Positions 1-13,465 of a stretch of 64,000 nucleotides of DNA are shown here, piece after piece. The stretch is from Siphonodentalium dalli (Eukaryota; Mollusca; Scaphopoda; Gadilida; Siphonodentaliidae): contig CP136062.1 in NCBI GenBank assembly GCA_032622095.1, positions 2,976,001-3,040,000 on the forward strand, read 5' to 3'. The notes under the pieces were generated by a model that was not told where the DNA came from, made no database searches, and was given only the letters and a program-made list of their open reading frames with translations. The position numbers and the translations under genes were made by a program. The number at the start of each line of letters is the position of its first letter. Within the stretch, counting starts at the first letter, position 1.

Positions 1-3000
1 CTTATTTGCATAAGTTGGAGGGAATTGTGTGAGCACATGGTGACGTCATACAGTATAGTACAGGGGAGGGGTTGAAAGATGGGGAGAAAAGTAGACGAAA
101 TTCCATCTAGGTCGTTCCAGACCGTTACTGGCTCGGTATCCATACAAATTAAGGCGCGTTAACCTGACTGGTGCTATGCTATCAACATAAGGGGTGCATT
201 AGAAATATTCGAGTTGAAATCAAGCACAAAATTGACAGGGATGCGGCCGTGAGAGGGGGTTGAAGAAAACGGAGAATAAGTAGACGACGATATGTCGTCG
301 CGTGGCAAGAAATTGATTTTCTGGCAAACCAAAAACATCCAAAATTATTTTTTTTCTTTAAATCGGTTAAGCTAATTGACACGCATGGTAGCACAGACAG
401 GATATTTGTCATGGGATCCCAAGAGAGCTCACAGCGGGAATTATGTCTCGTAAAAAGTCAATTTACATGTTATAACTCAATAATAAATAACACCCCTAGT
501 CGCCATTTTAATATGTTTAGCACCATATACTTCATTTCCGTCGGTTCCATTTGTCACAGGAGTATTTTCGGTAGGTATGACGAACGGGGCGAATAATCTA
601 ATATGCGTTGGGGAGGGGTTGAAAGATGGGGAGAAAAGTAGACGAAATTCCATTCTAGGTCGTTCCAGACCGTTACTGGCTCGGTATCCGTACAAATTAA
701 GGCGTTAACCTGACTGGTGCTATGCTATCAACATACGGGGTGCATTAGAAATATTCCAGCTGAAAACAAGCACAAAATTGACAGGGATGCGGCCGTGAGA
801 TGGTGTTGAAGAAAACGGAGAAAAAGTAGACGACGATATGTTGTCGCGTGGCAAGAAATTGATTTTCCGGCAAACCAAAAACATCCAAAATGAATTTTTG
901 TTTCATTAAATCGGTTAAGCTAATTGACACGCATGGTAGCACAGACAGGATATTTGTCATGGGATCCCAAGAAAGCTCACAACGGGATTTATGTCTCGTA
1001 AAAAGGCAATTTACATGTTATAACTCAATAATAAAAAACACCCCTAGTCGCCATTTTAATATGTTTAGCACCTTATACTTCATTTCCGTCGGTTCCATTT
1101 GTCACAGGAGTATTTTCGGTAGGTATGACAAACGGGGCGAATCATCTGACCTGCGTAGGGGAGGGGTTGAAAGATGGGAAGAAAAGTAGACGAAATTCCA
1201 TTCTAGGTCGTTCCAGACCGTTCCAGGCTCGGTATCCATACAAATTGAGGCGCGTTTACCTGACTGGTGCTATGCTATCAATATAAGGGATGCATTAGAA
1301 ATATTCGAGCTGAAATCAAGCACAAAATTGACAGGGATGCGGCCGTGAGAGGGGGTTGAAGAAAACGGAGAATAAGTAGACGACGATATGTTGTCGCGTG
1401 GCAAGAAATTGATTTTCAGGCAAACCAAAAATATCCAAAATGATTTTTTTTCTTTAAATCGGTTAAGCTAATTGACACGCATGGTAGCACAGACAGGATA
1501 ATTGTCATGGGATCCCAAGAGAGCTCACAACGGGATTTATGTCTCGTAAAAAGGCAATTTACATGTTATAACTCAATAATAAAAAAACACCCCTAGTCGC
1601 CATTTTAATATGTTTAGCACCATATACTTAATTTTCGACGGTTCCATTTGTCACAGAAGTATTTTCGGTAGGTATGACGAACGGGGCTAATCATCTGACC
1701 TGTGTAGGGGAGGGGTTGAAAGATAGGGAGAAAAGTAGACGAAATTCCATTCTAGGTCGTTCCAGACCGTTCCAGGCTCGGTATCCATACAAATTGAGGC
1801 GCGTTTACCTGACTGGTGCTATGCTATCAATATAAGGAATGCATTAGAAATATTCGAGCTGAAATCAAGCACAAAATTGACAGGGATGCGGCCGTGAGAC
1901 GGGTTTGAAGAAAACGGAGAATAAGTAGACGACGATATGTCGTCGCGTGGCAAGAAATTGATTTTCAGGCAAACCAAAAACATCCAAAATGATTTTTTTT
2001 CTTTAAATCGGTTAAGCTAATTGACACGCATGGTAGCACAGACAGGATAATTGTCATGGGATCCCAAGAGAGCTCACAACGGGATTTATGTCTCGTAAAA
2101 AGTCAATTTACATGTTATAACTCAATAATAAAAAACACCCCTAGTCGCCATTTTAATATGTTTAGCACCATATACTTAATTTTCGTCGGTTCCATTTGTC
2201 ACAGGAGTATTTTCAGTAGGTATGACGAACGGGGCGAATCATCTGACCTGTGTAGGGGAGGGGTTGGAAGATAGGGTGAAAGGTAGACGAAATTCCATTC
2301 TAGGTCGTTCCATACCGTTCCAGGCTCGGTATCCATACACATTGAGGCGCGTTTACCTGACTGGTGCTATGCTATCAATATAAGGAATGCATTAGAAATA
2401 TTCGAGCTGAAATCAAGCACAAAATTGACAGGGATGCGGCCGTGAGACGGGGTTGAAGAAAACGGAGAATAAGTAGACGACGATATGTCGTCGCTACGCA
2501 AGAAATTGATTTTTCGGCAAACCAAAAACATCCAAAATGATTTTTTTTTCTTTAAATCTGTTAAGCTAATTGACACGCATGTTAGCACAGACAGGATAAT
2601 TGTCATGGGATCCCAAGAGAGCTCATAACGGGATTTATGTCTCGTAAAAAGGCAACTTACATGTTATAACTCAATAATAAAAAACACCCCTAGTCGCCAT
2701 TTTAATATGTTTAGCACCATATTCTTCATTTCCGTCGGTTCCATTTGTCACAGGAGTATTTTCGGTAGGTATGACGAACGGGGCGACTCATCTGATATGC
2801 GTTGGGGAGGGGTTGAAAGATGGGGAGAAAAGTAGACGAAATTCCATTCTAGGTCGTTCCAGACCGTTCCAGGCTCGGTATCCATACAAATTGAGGCGCG
2901 TTAACCTGACTGGTGCTATGCTATCAATATAAGGAATGCATTAGAAATATTCGAGCTGAAATCAAGCACAAAATTGACAGGGATGCGGCCGTGAGACGGG

Positions 3001-6000
3001 GTTGAAGAAAACGGAGAATAAGTAGACGACGATATGTCGTCGCGTGGCAAGAAATTGATTTTCCGGCAAACCAAAAACATCAAAAATGATTTTTTTCTTC
3101 TTTAAATCAGTTAAGCTAATTGACGCGCATGGTAGCACAGACAGGATATTTGACATGGGATCCCAAGAGAGCTCACAACAGGATTTATGTCTCGTAAAAA
3201 GGCAATTTACATGTTATAACTCAATAATAAAAAACACCCCTAGTCGCCATTTTAGCATGTTTAGCACCATATACTTAATTTTCGTCGGTTCCATTTGTCA
3301 CATGAGTATTTTCGGTAGGTATGACGAACGGGGCGAATCATCTGACCTGCGTAGGGGAGGGGTTGAAAGATTGGGAGAAAGGTAGACGAAATTCCATTCT
3401 AGGTCGTTCCAGGCTCGGTATCCATACAAATTGAGGCGCGTTTACCTGACTGGTGCCATGCTATCAACATAAGGGATGCATTAGAAATATTCGAGTTCAA
3501 ATCAAGCACAAAATTGACAGGGATGCGGCCGTGAGAGGTGGTTGAAGAAAACGGAGAATAAGTAGACGACGATATGTCGTCGCGTGGCAAGAAATTGATT
3601 TTCCGGCAAACCAAAAACATCCAAAATGAATTTTTGTTTCATTAAATCGGTTAAGCTAATTGACACGCATGGTAGCACAGACAGGATATTTGTCATGGGA
3701 TCCCAAGAAAGCTCACAACGGGATTTATGTCTCGTAAAAAGGCAATTTACATGTTATAACTCAATAATAAAAAACACCCCTAGTCGCCATTTTAATATAT
3801 TTAGCACCTTATACTTCATTTCCGTCGGTTCCATTTGTCACAGGAGTATTTTCGGTAGGTATGACGAACGGGGCGAATCATCTGACCTGCGTAGGGGAGG
3901 GGTTGAAAGATAGCGAGAAAAGTAGACGAAATTCCATTCTAGGTCGTTCCAGACCGTTCCAGGCTCGGTATCCATACACATTGAGGCGCGTTTACCTGAC
4001 TGGTGCTATGCTATCAATATAAGGGATGCACTAGAAATATTCGAGCTGAAATCAAGCACAAAATTGACAGGGATGCGGCCGTGAGAGGGGGTTGAAGAAA
4101 ACGGAGAATAAGTAGACGACGATATGTCGTCGCGTGGCAAGAAATTGATTTTCAGGCAAACCAAAAACATCCAAAATGATTTTTTTTTCTTTAAATCTGT
4201 TAAGCTAATTGACACGCATGGTAGCACAGACAGGATAATTGTCATGGGATTCCAAGAGAGCTCATAACGGGATTTATGTCTCGTAAAAAGGCAACTTACA
4301 TGTTATAACTCAATAATAAAAAACACCCCTAGTCGCCATTTTAATATGTTTAGCACCATATTCTTCATTTCCGTCGGTTCCATTTGTCACAGGAGTATTT
4401 TCGGTAGGTATGACGAACGGGGCGAATCATCTGATATGCGTTGGGGAGGGGTTGAAAGATGGGGAGAAAAGTAGACGAAATTCCATTCTAGGTCGTTCCA
4501 GACCGTTCCAGGCTCGGTATCCATACAAATTGAGGCGCGTTTACCTGACTGGTGCTATGCTATCAATATAAGGAATGCATTAGAAATATTCGAGCTGAAA
4601 TCAAGCACAAAATTGACAGGGATGCGGCCGTGAGACGGGGTTGAAGAAAACGGAGAATAAGTAGACGACGATATGTCGTCGCGTGGCAAGAAATTGATTT
4701 TCCGGCAAACCAAAAACATCAAAAATTAATTTTTTTTTCTTTAAATCAGTTAAGCTAATTGACGCGCATGGTAGCACAGACAGGATATTTGACATGGGAT
4801 CCCAAGAGAGCTCACAACAGGATTTATGTCTCGTAAAAAGGCAATTTACATGTTATAACTCAATAATAAAAAACACCCCTAGTCGCCATTTTAATATGTT
4901 TAGCACCATATACTTCATTTCCGTCGGTTCCATTTGTCACATGAGTATTTTCGGTAGGTATGACGAACGGGGCGAATAATCTAATATGCGTTTGTGAGGG
5001 GTTGAAAAATGGGGAGAAAAGTAGACGAAATTCCATTATAGGTCGTTCCAGACCGTTCCAGGCTCGGTATCCATACAAATTGAGGCGCGTTAACCTGACT
5101 GGTGCTATGCTATCAATATAAGGGATGCATTAGAGATATTCGAGCTGAAAACAAGCACAAAATTGACAGGGAAGCGGCCGTGAGATGGGGTTGAAGAAAA
5201 CGGAGAAAAAGTAGACGACGATATGTCGTCGCGTGGCAAGAAATTGATTTTCCGGCAAACCAAAAACATCCAAAATGAATTTTTTTCTTTAAATCGGTTA
5301 AGCTAATTGACACGCATGGTAGCACAGACAGGATATTTGTCATGGGATCCCAAGAGAGCTCACAACGGGATTTATGTCTCGTAAAAAGGCAATTTACATG
5401 TTATAACTCAATAATAAAAAACACCCCTAGTCGCCATTTTAATATGTTTAGCACCATATTCTTCATTTCCGTCGGTTCCATTTGTCACAGGAGTATTTTC
5501 GGTAGGTATGACGAACGGGGCGAATCATCTGACCTGCGTAGGGGAGGGGTTGAAAGATGGGGAGAAAGGTAGACGAAATTCCATTCTAGGTCGTTCCAGG
5601 CTCGGTATCCATACAAATTGAGGCGCGTTTACCTGACTGGTGCTATGCTATCAACATAAGGGATACATTAGAAATATTCGAGTTGAAATCAAGCACAAAA
5701 TTGACAGGGATGCGGCCGTGAGATGGGGTTGAAGAAAACGGAGAATAAGTAGACGACGATATGCCGTCGCGTGGCAAGAAATTGATTTTCCGGCAAACCA
5801 AAAACATCCAAAACAAAATGATTTTTTTTTCTTTAAATCAGTTAAACAAATTGACACGCATGGTAGCACAGACAGGATATTTGTCATGGGATCCCAAGTG
5901 AGCTCGCAACGGGATTTATGTCTCGTAAAAAGGCAATTTACATGTTATAACTCAATAATAAAAAACACACCTAGTCAACATTTTAATATGTTTGGCACCA

Positions 6001-7118
6001 TATACTTCATTTCAGTCGGTTCCATTTGTCACAAGAGTATTTTCGGTAGGTATGACGAACGGGGCGAATCATCTGATATGCGTTGGGGAGGGGTTGAAAG
6101 ATGGGGAGAAAAGTAGACGAAATTCCATTCTAGGTCGTTCCAGACCGTTACTGGCTCGGTATCCATACAAATTAAGGCGCGTTAACATGACTGGTGCTAT
6201 GCTATCAACATAAGGGGTGCATTAGAAATATTCGAGTTGAAATCAATTACAAAATTGACAGGGATGCGGCCGTGAGAGGGGGTTGAAGAAAACGGAGAAT
6301 AAGTAGACGACGATATGTCGTCGCGTGGCAAGAAATTGATTTTCCGGCAAACCAAAAACATCCAAAATGATTTTTTTTCTTTAAATCGGTTAAGCTAATT
6401 GACACGCATGGTAGAACAGACAGGATATTTGTCATGGGATCCCAAGAGAGCTCACAGCGGGATTTATGTCTCGTAAAAAGGCAATTTACATGTTATAACT
6501 CAATAATAAAAAACACCCCTAGTCGCCATTTTAATATGTTTAGCACCATATACTTCATTTCCGTCGGTTCCATTTGTCACAGGAGTATTTTCGGTAGGTA
6601 TGACGAACGGGGCGAATCATCTGATATGTGTTGGGGAGGGGTTGAAAGATGGGGCGAAAAGTAGACGAAATTCCATTCTAGGTCGTCCAGACCGTTCCAG
6701 GCTCGGTATCCATACAAATTGAGGCGCGTTAACCTGACTGGTGCTATGCTATCAACATAAGGGATGCATTAGAAATATTCGAGCTGAAATCAAGCATAAA
6801 ATTGACAGGGATGCGGCCGTGAGAGGGGGTTGAAGAAAACGGAGAATAAGTAGACGACGATATATGTCGTCGCGTGGCAAGAAATTGATTTTCCGGCAAA
6901 CCAAAAACATCAAAAATGAATTTTTTTTCTTTAAATCAGTTAAGCTAATTGACACGCATGGTGGCACAGACAGGATATTTGTCATGGATCCAAAGAGAGC
7001 TCACAACGGGATTTATGTCTCGTTGAAAGGCAACTTACATGTTATAACTCAATAATAAAAAACACCCCTAGTCGCCATTTTAATATGTTTAGCACCATAT
7101 ACTTCATTTCCGTCGGTT
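1..7118. repeat. Satellite A, tandem array of about 548-bp monomers
   Basis: The same unit recurs head to tail. A fixed anchor (catgggatcc and close variants) has its ATG at 411, 959, 1507, 2056, 2605, 3155, 3695, 4244, 4794, 5342, 5886, 6434 and 6984, which gives spacings of 540-550 and a mean of 548. The array runs off the left edge of the window. Monomers differ by scattered substitutions and small indels. Subtypes recur at three-monomer distance: the segment 2367-3156 is matched by 4006-4795, offset 1639. Short open frames of 60-100 codons occur on both strands in most monomers. They are interrupted differently from copy to copy and match no protein I know, so I treat the array as non-coding satellite. 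Confidence 0.95.
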
Positions 7119-10100
7119 CCCTGGGGCCGGTCCCTCACCGTTCTCGAAAATGGTCCATACCCCATGTTCACCACATACGGAGTGGCACCCCCGTGGTGAT
7201 ATAGGTGGGGTCGGGTGTTTCTATATGTGGTATTTGGGGCGGACCATCCCCCACATGTGCAGTCGAATCGGTCGAGAACCTTGCCCTTCTCGAAAATGGT
7301 CCATACCCTATTTTCCCCAACTCGGGGTGGCACCCACAGGGAATATGTGGGGGTCGGGGTGTTTCTAGCGCTATTTCGGATGGGCCTCCCACAAATGCCA
7401 TCTAATCGGTCGAAATCCTTACCGTTTTTGAAAATTGTCAATAGCCCATTTTTACCCCCTGGGGTTGATGCGTGGGGGACGGGAAGTTTCTAGGGGTATT
7501 TGTGATGGGCCACCCACACATGCCATCAAATCGGTAGAAATCCCTACCGTTCTCGAAAATGGTCCTTACCTCATTTTCACCACCTCGGGGTTGTACCCCA
7601 GGTTGATGTCACATTGATGTGTAGGAAACGGGTGTTATAGGTGGTATGTTGGGCGGGCCACACACTCATGCCGTCAAATCGGCCTAAATTATTACCCTTC
7701 TCGAAAATTGTCCATACCCCATGTTCACCCCTGGTGTGGCACCCCTATAGGTGTTTGGTGGGGTCCGGGGGGGGGGGGGTTCTAGGGGTAATTGTGGCGG
7801 ATCACTCACCCATACCGTCCAATCGGTGTAAATTCTTACAGTTCTCGAAAAAGGTCCATACCCATTTTAACCACTTCGGGGTGGCACCCCATGGGTGATG
7901 GGTTTGTTCGGGGTATTTATAGGGGATATTTGGGGCGGGCCACCCACCCATGCCGTCAAATCGGTCGAAATCCTTACCGTTCTCGGCAATGGTCCTTACC
8001 CCATTTTTGCCACACGGATGGCACCCCAGGGGTGACGGGTGGGGGTTGGGTTGTTTCTAAAGCGTACTTGGGGCGGGCCAACCACCCATGAAATCAAATC
8101 GGTCGAAATCCTTACCGTTCTCGAAAATGGTCATACCGCTTTTTTGCTCCCTCAGAGTGGTACCGGCCCCGCCAACGGGAGTGATGGGTGGGCTTTGGCG
8201 AGTTTCGAGGTGGGGTCCTGGTGTTTCTATTAGGTTTTTGGGGCTGGCCATCCACCAATGCCATCAAATCGGTCGAAATCCTTACCGTTCTAAAAATGGC
8301 CCATACCCCGTTTCCACCCATCGAAGTGGCACCCCCCCCCCCCTCGAGTGATGGTGGGGGTATGGTGTGTCTAGCGGTATTTGTGGCGGGCCACACACTC
8401 ATGCAAGGGGTGATATCGGTCGAAATCCACACCGTTCTTGCAAATGGTCCGTACCCCATTTCCTACTCCAAGGGTAGCCACCCCGGGGTGATGGGTAGGG
8501 ATCGGGGTGTTTCTAGGGGTATTTGGGACGGGCCAACCACTCATGCCGTCAAATCGGTCGAAATCCTTTCCGTTCTCGAAAATGGTTCATAGCCCATTCT
8601 CACCCCTCGAGGTGGCAACCCAGGGATGATGGATGGGTGATTCTGGAGTTTATAGGGTATTTTGGACGTATCACCCACACATGCCGTCAAATCGGTTCTC
8701 GAAAATGGTCCATACCCCATTTTTACCTCATTGGGTGGCATCCGCGGGGTGATGGTGGGGGTCGGGTGTTTATATGGGAATTTGGGGCGGGCCACCCACA
8801 CATGCCGTCAAATTGGTCTAAAACTTGCCGTTTTCGAAAATGGTCCTTACCACATTTTCAACCCCCTGGGGTGGCACCTCGGGGGCGGGAGGGGCGGGTG
8901 ATGTACTGGAGTTTCTAGGGTATATTAGGCTGATCACCCACCCATGCCGTCAAATCGGTCGAAATCCTTACCGTTCTCGAAAATGGTCAATACCCTATTT
9001 TGACCACCTCGGGTGGCACCCAGGGGTGATGGGTGGGGTCGCGTGTTTTTAGCGGGTATTTGGGGCATGCCACCCACCCATGACGTCCAATCGGTGGAAT
9101 TTCTTACCATTCTCGAATACAGTTCATACCTCATTTTCACCCATTCGGGGTGGCAACACCCAGGGTGATGGCGGGTTCGGGGTATTTCTAGGGGGTATTT
9201 GTGGCGGGCCACCCACCCATGCCGTCAAATCGATCGAAATCCTTACTATTCTCGAAAATTGTCCATACCCCATGTTCACCCCTACGGAGTGGCACCACCT
9301 GTGTGATAGGTGGGATTCGGGGTGTTTCTAGATGGTATTTGGGTCGGGCCACCCACCCATGCCGTCAAATCCATACGGCATTTTCACTCCCTATGGGTGA
9401 TACCCCCCCCCCCCCACCGGAGTGATGGGTGGGGGTGGGGTTTTTCTAGTGGGTATTTGGGTCGGGCCACCCACTCTGTGGGCGGCACTCCTCGTGGTGA
9501 TGGGTATGAGGATCGGTTGTTCATATGGGGTATTTTGGGCAAGCCACCGACCCATGTCATCAAATCGATCGAAATCCTTACTGTTATCAAAAATGGTTCA
9601 AACCCCATGTTCACCCCATTGAGATGGCAGCCCCTGGGGTTGATGCGTCGGGGTCGGCTTGTTTCTAGGAGGTATTTGGGGTGGCATATTTTCACCCACA
9701 TGCCATCAAATCGGGCGAAATCCTTTATGTTCTCGAAAATGGTCCTTACCCCATTTTCACCCCCTCGGGGTGGCAACCCGGGGTGATGGGTGAGGGATCC
9801 GGGAGTTTCTAGGGTATTTTGGGTGGATCACCCACCCATGCCGTCAAATCGGTCGAAATCCTTACCGTTCTCGAAAATGAACCATACCCCATTTTCACAA
9901 CCTCTGGGTGGCACCCCACACGCAGGTGATTGTTATGGGATCGGGGTGTTTCTAAGGTGTACTTGAGGTCGGCCTCTCACCCATGCCGGCAAATCAATGG
10001 AAATTGTTACCCTCCTCAACTTGTCCATACCCCATTTTCACCCCTCGGGGTGATGGGTGGGTTCGGGGTATTTCTAGAGCGGATTTGGGGCGGGCCATCC

Positions 10101-10963
10101 ACCCATGCCGTGAAATCGGTCGAAATTCTTACCGTTCTCGAAAATTGTCCATACCCCATTTTGACCCGCTCGGGGTGGCACCATTGGGATGATGGTTGGG
10201 GTCGGGTGTTTATGAGGGGTATTTGGGGCCGGCCACCCACCCATGCCGTCAAATCGGTCAAATTCTTACCGTTCTCGAAAATGGTCCATACCTCATTTTC
10301 ACACCCTCGGGTGGCACTCCCGGGGTAATGGGTGGGGGCCGGGGTGTTTCTAGGGAGTAATTGGGGCGGGCCACCCACCCATGCCGTCAAATCGTTATAA
10401 ATCCTTACCTTTATCGAAAATTGTCCTTACACCATTTTACACCACTCGGGGTGGCGCCCACGGGGTGATGGTGGGGCATCGTGGTGTTTCTAGAGGGTAT
10501 TTGTGGCAGGCCACCAAATCGGTCGAAACTTTACCGTTCTCCAAAATTGTCCATACCCCATTTAACACCCACGGGGTGGCACCCAGGTTGATGGGTGGGT
10601 GGTCGGGGTGTTTAAGCGGTATTTGGGGTAGGCTACCCACCCATTCAGTCAAATCGGTCTAAATTCCTACCCTTCTCGAAAATTGTCTATACCACAAGTT
10701 CACCCCTGAGTTTGGGGTCGGGGTGTTTCTATGGTAAATTTCGGCGTGCTACCAATCCATGCCATCAAATTGGTCGAAATCTTTACCGTTCTCGAAAATG
10801 GTCCATACCCCTTTTCACCTATCGGGGTGGCACCCCCGGGGTGATGGGTGGGGTCCGGTGTTTCTGGGAGGTATATGGGGCGGGCCACACACCCATGCCG
10901 TCAAATCGGTTGAAATCCTTACCGTTCTCGAAAATGGTCCATACCCCAATTGTAACCCCTCGG
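7119..10963. repeat. Satellite B (left part), about 140-bp GC-rich monomers
   Basis: About 28 head-to-tail copies of a unit containing tctcgaaaatggtccatacc, a ccctcggggtggcaccc block, a G-rich stretch and gggcgggccacccacccatg. Mean spacing of the first motif is close to 140 bp (7141 to 10925 over 27 steps). The junction with satellite A is abrupt at about 7119, inside a satellite A monomer. The strand is strongly G-rich in parts, with homopolymers near 7770. The array ends exactly at the Polinton target duplication (10958-10963) and resumes in the same monomer phase at 37907. Long overlapping frames exist on both strands but reflect repeat composition, not genes. Confidence 0.93.
10958..10963. 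other. Polinton target-site duplication, left copy (cctcgg)
   Basis: The six bases before the left inverted repeat equal the six bases after the right one (37907-37912). Six-base duplications are the usual Polinton signature. Taking out the element leaves one uninterrupted satellite B monomer. Confidence 0.9.
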
Positions 10964-11500
10964 AGTAGTATACAAAATAGGACAACACCAGTCACCACTT
11001 TTCCACTTTATGTAAACCTGATGTTTGTACCGGTACAAAGTAATTAATGCGTTGTTATTTATCAAGTTGAGGTGTTTACACAGTAGTACAGAGGTATATA
11101 TAGATCGGACAACACCAGTCACCACTTTTTCCAATTTTATGTAAACCTGTTGTTTGTACCTGTACAGAATGCTGTTATGTATACTTGCACTCTGTTGACC
11201 TATCGGCGATGTTTGTAGTTCAGCTATTTCCTCATGTTGGCAGTATGAAGTAGGTGCAGGGGAGTACATAATGCTAATGTTTAATCTGTATGTCAAATAA
11301 ATTGTATCTGATTGAATCCACCCCACTTCCCCACGTTAACTTATTCTTCAATTGGTCTAAGTGCTTCATCACTGAAAGCACTATATATACAGCTATGGGT
11401 GAATTCGCGATCGGTGGCTGTTTAATGTGTGTGACACGTAAATTGGGAGGGTGGGGGTAAATAATAATCACAAGTGACAGCAACCAGTAGTGGATGAAAA
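10964..11500. repeat. Polinton terminal inverted repeat, left
   Basis: The outer 64 bases (10964-11027) match the reverse complement of 37843-37906 with one difference. Further in, homology continues in blocks: 11233-11282 pairs with 37701-37746, and 11413-11490 with 37419-37493, separated by diverged spacers. The left arm also repeats its own terminus: 10980-11042 recurs at 11107-11166 (offset 127) with a few changes. A second internal repeat of about 55 bp starts near 11350 and recurs near 11525. The innermost boundary is approximate. Confidence 0.85.
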
Positions 11501-13090
11501 TGTAACCCTGATGAAGCTATATTTGGTCCGGATGCTTTATCACTAAATGCATTTATCTATACCGCCTGATAAATTCGTGGTGTTAGAATTTAATTGAGAG
11601 GGGTATCCACGATATATTTTGCCTTTTTTGTCACCGCTACCATCAACTATCGACGTGCTTACCATCAACGGGGGCGACTGGAAGTGGGCGAATCGGCCCC
11701 CGTGGAAAGCGAAGATAGGCAAGAAGACGAGCGAACCATAAAATAGAAAATAATAAGAGACCCATGCGGTATGGCAGAGTGAGTACAACTATATATGAAG
11801 TATTAAAATTATGGCTGTGCCATGGGGGCTAATGGAATATGTGGCTATAGGTGACTTGTATCGTGGACAAAACTCTCCCCATGGCGTATTGTTTACATAA
11901 ATTCTACCCCCGCGAAATAATATTTCCGGTGGCTATTCCAACGTTGTTCTATACCCCCATTTCCGATGGGGATATTGGTTCAAAAATGTAAATTTGGATC
12001 AACTTATGAATATCACAGCCAAAGGAAATCGGGGGACAATATTTGGTTAATAGGGGATGAATATCAAACTATACGATCTCAAATATGCAATGGCTTGAAA
12101 ATCACTAATCAGCTACTGAACCAAAAGGGGAGGAGGGCGTGACACGCAATCGAACAGTTACCTTAACTGATCACGTGATTGCATCTGTCTATTTTCGAAC
12201 AACAATATTAAGCAACATGTATTCCGCTATTTTATTGATTTTGTTCATTCTGAGTGTAACGGGTATTGATTTATCGAGAAAATCATGTCAGCCAATGATA
12301 CTATGAACAATTTTATACCTGTAAATACAAATTGTATTTATTAATTTGTAATTACAAATTTGTGTTAACTATCACAGTGGTTTCATAGTACAGGGAAAAT
12401 TTAGCCGTATTATTGTAATACCTTAGACTGGGCGAGAGGTGAAACCCCTAAAAGGCAGCTGTACAACTTAGAAAAAACTAACTCCCCACTCTGCTCCCAT
12501 GCACCTGTTATCAGTGTTATCTGAATACCAGTTCAAATTAGACGGACATGTATATAGAGCTAAAATATATGACAACAATTTATATGGGGAAGTTACAATG
12601 CGTGCTATCATATTGTGATTAGTGAGAACGCCGGTACTATGAAACGATGAGCTAACAAAATCTCGCAAATTTCACAAAGATCTACTGTTGATTATTGTAG
12701 ATTGCTTACGGACAAACCTTTGCCTGTGACTGATTAACAATATATTGAATCACGGCGGGGCAAAGTTACAAAAGAAATAACCAATCATACGTTGAGAGGT
12801 GAACGCTTATCAGAGCTATCCAATCGGTTCACGGATTGCTAAGTTGATGACCACTTGTCTGCGCAAGTTAACAATTAAACGGTTCGTTTGTAGTGTGTGT
12901 ATGTAAGTACAAGTCAGTGTAATAACGAGTACTACAAACAATTTGGTATCATTGTTTTTACAAATTACAAATTTACAACCATTCAGTTTGTGAAAATAAA
13001 ATATTATTTTGATGGTATAGCATTATATATATTGTGACCATCCTATTATTTCAAACCGATCCGCTACTGTTATCATAACACATCGAGGCA
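11501..13090. other. Polinton left arm, no recognisable gene
   Basis: AT-rich sequence between the left inverted repeat and a SINE-like insertion. The longest frames are under 85 codons and resemble nothing I know. Short imperfect palindromes occur, for example around 12320-12365 (tacaaattgtattt with attacaaatttgt). No Polinton gene was recognised here on either strand. Confidence 0.6.
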
Positions 13091-13094
13091 GTAA

Positions 13095-13465
13095 CGTGGC
13101 TCCATTTTATCGGGAGGGGGTGTATCGAAGCAGGGACGTGCTACTGGTCTCGGTTATAGGAGTGGTGCGGTAGAGTGCCAGTCGGTAGAATGCCAGGTGC
13201 ATTACACCGTTACAGGCCGTCCAGCGCTGACGAAGCTGGTTCTAACCCCGTCATAGGGAGGGTGACCGGAATCGTGTATCTGGGCAAGTTTGTCAGTTGC
13301 TTTCCGGGGGTCGGTGGTTTCTACACGCAGTGGGACGATTTCTCGGTGAAATCAAGCCTCTGCGTGGTCTTTCCTCCACCCGTAAAATTGACAACGTCGT
13401 ATGTGGCCTAGCGGCTAGAACGACGATAAACCCTAATAAACCAAACCAAACCAATAGGAGTGTCA
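13095..13465 (+). mobile_element. SINE-like element (tentative)
   Basis: A block more GC-rich than its surroundings. It contains a possible Pol III B box (ggttctaaccc near 13239) preceded by an A-box-like tagagtgccag near 13171, and ends in a short reiterated tail (aaaccaaaccaaacca near 13437-13453). This layout is that of tRNA-derived SINEs in invertebrates. A 78-codon open frame at 13175-13411 crosses it and is probably fortuitous. Flanking duplications could not be fixed. Confidence 0.4.

Noticed and set aside
182..6985. Many 60-100-codon frames with similar products on both strands in the left 7 kb
   Set aside because: They are phases of one tandem satellite, overlap each other antisense, and are broken differently in each monomer.
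7049..10968. Frames of 100-160 codons on both strands, Pro/Gly/His-rich
   Set aside because: They follow the 140-bp satellite period and its GC-rich composition. The same pseudo-peptides recur in the right array.
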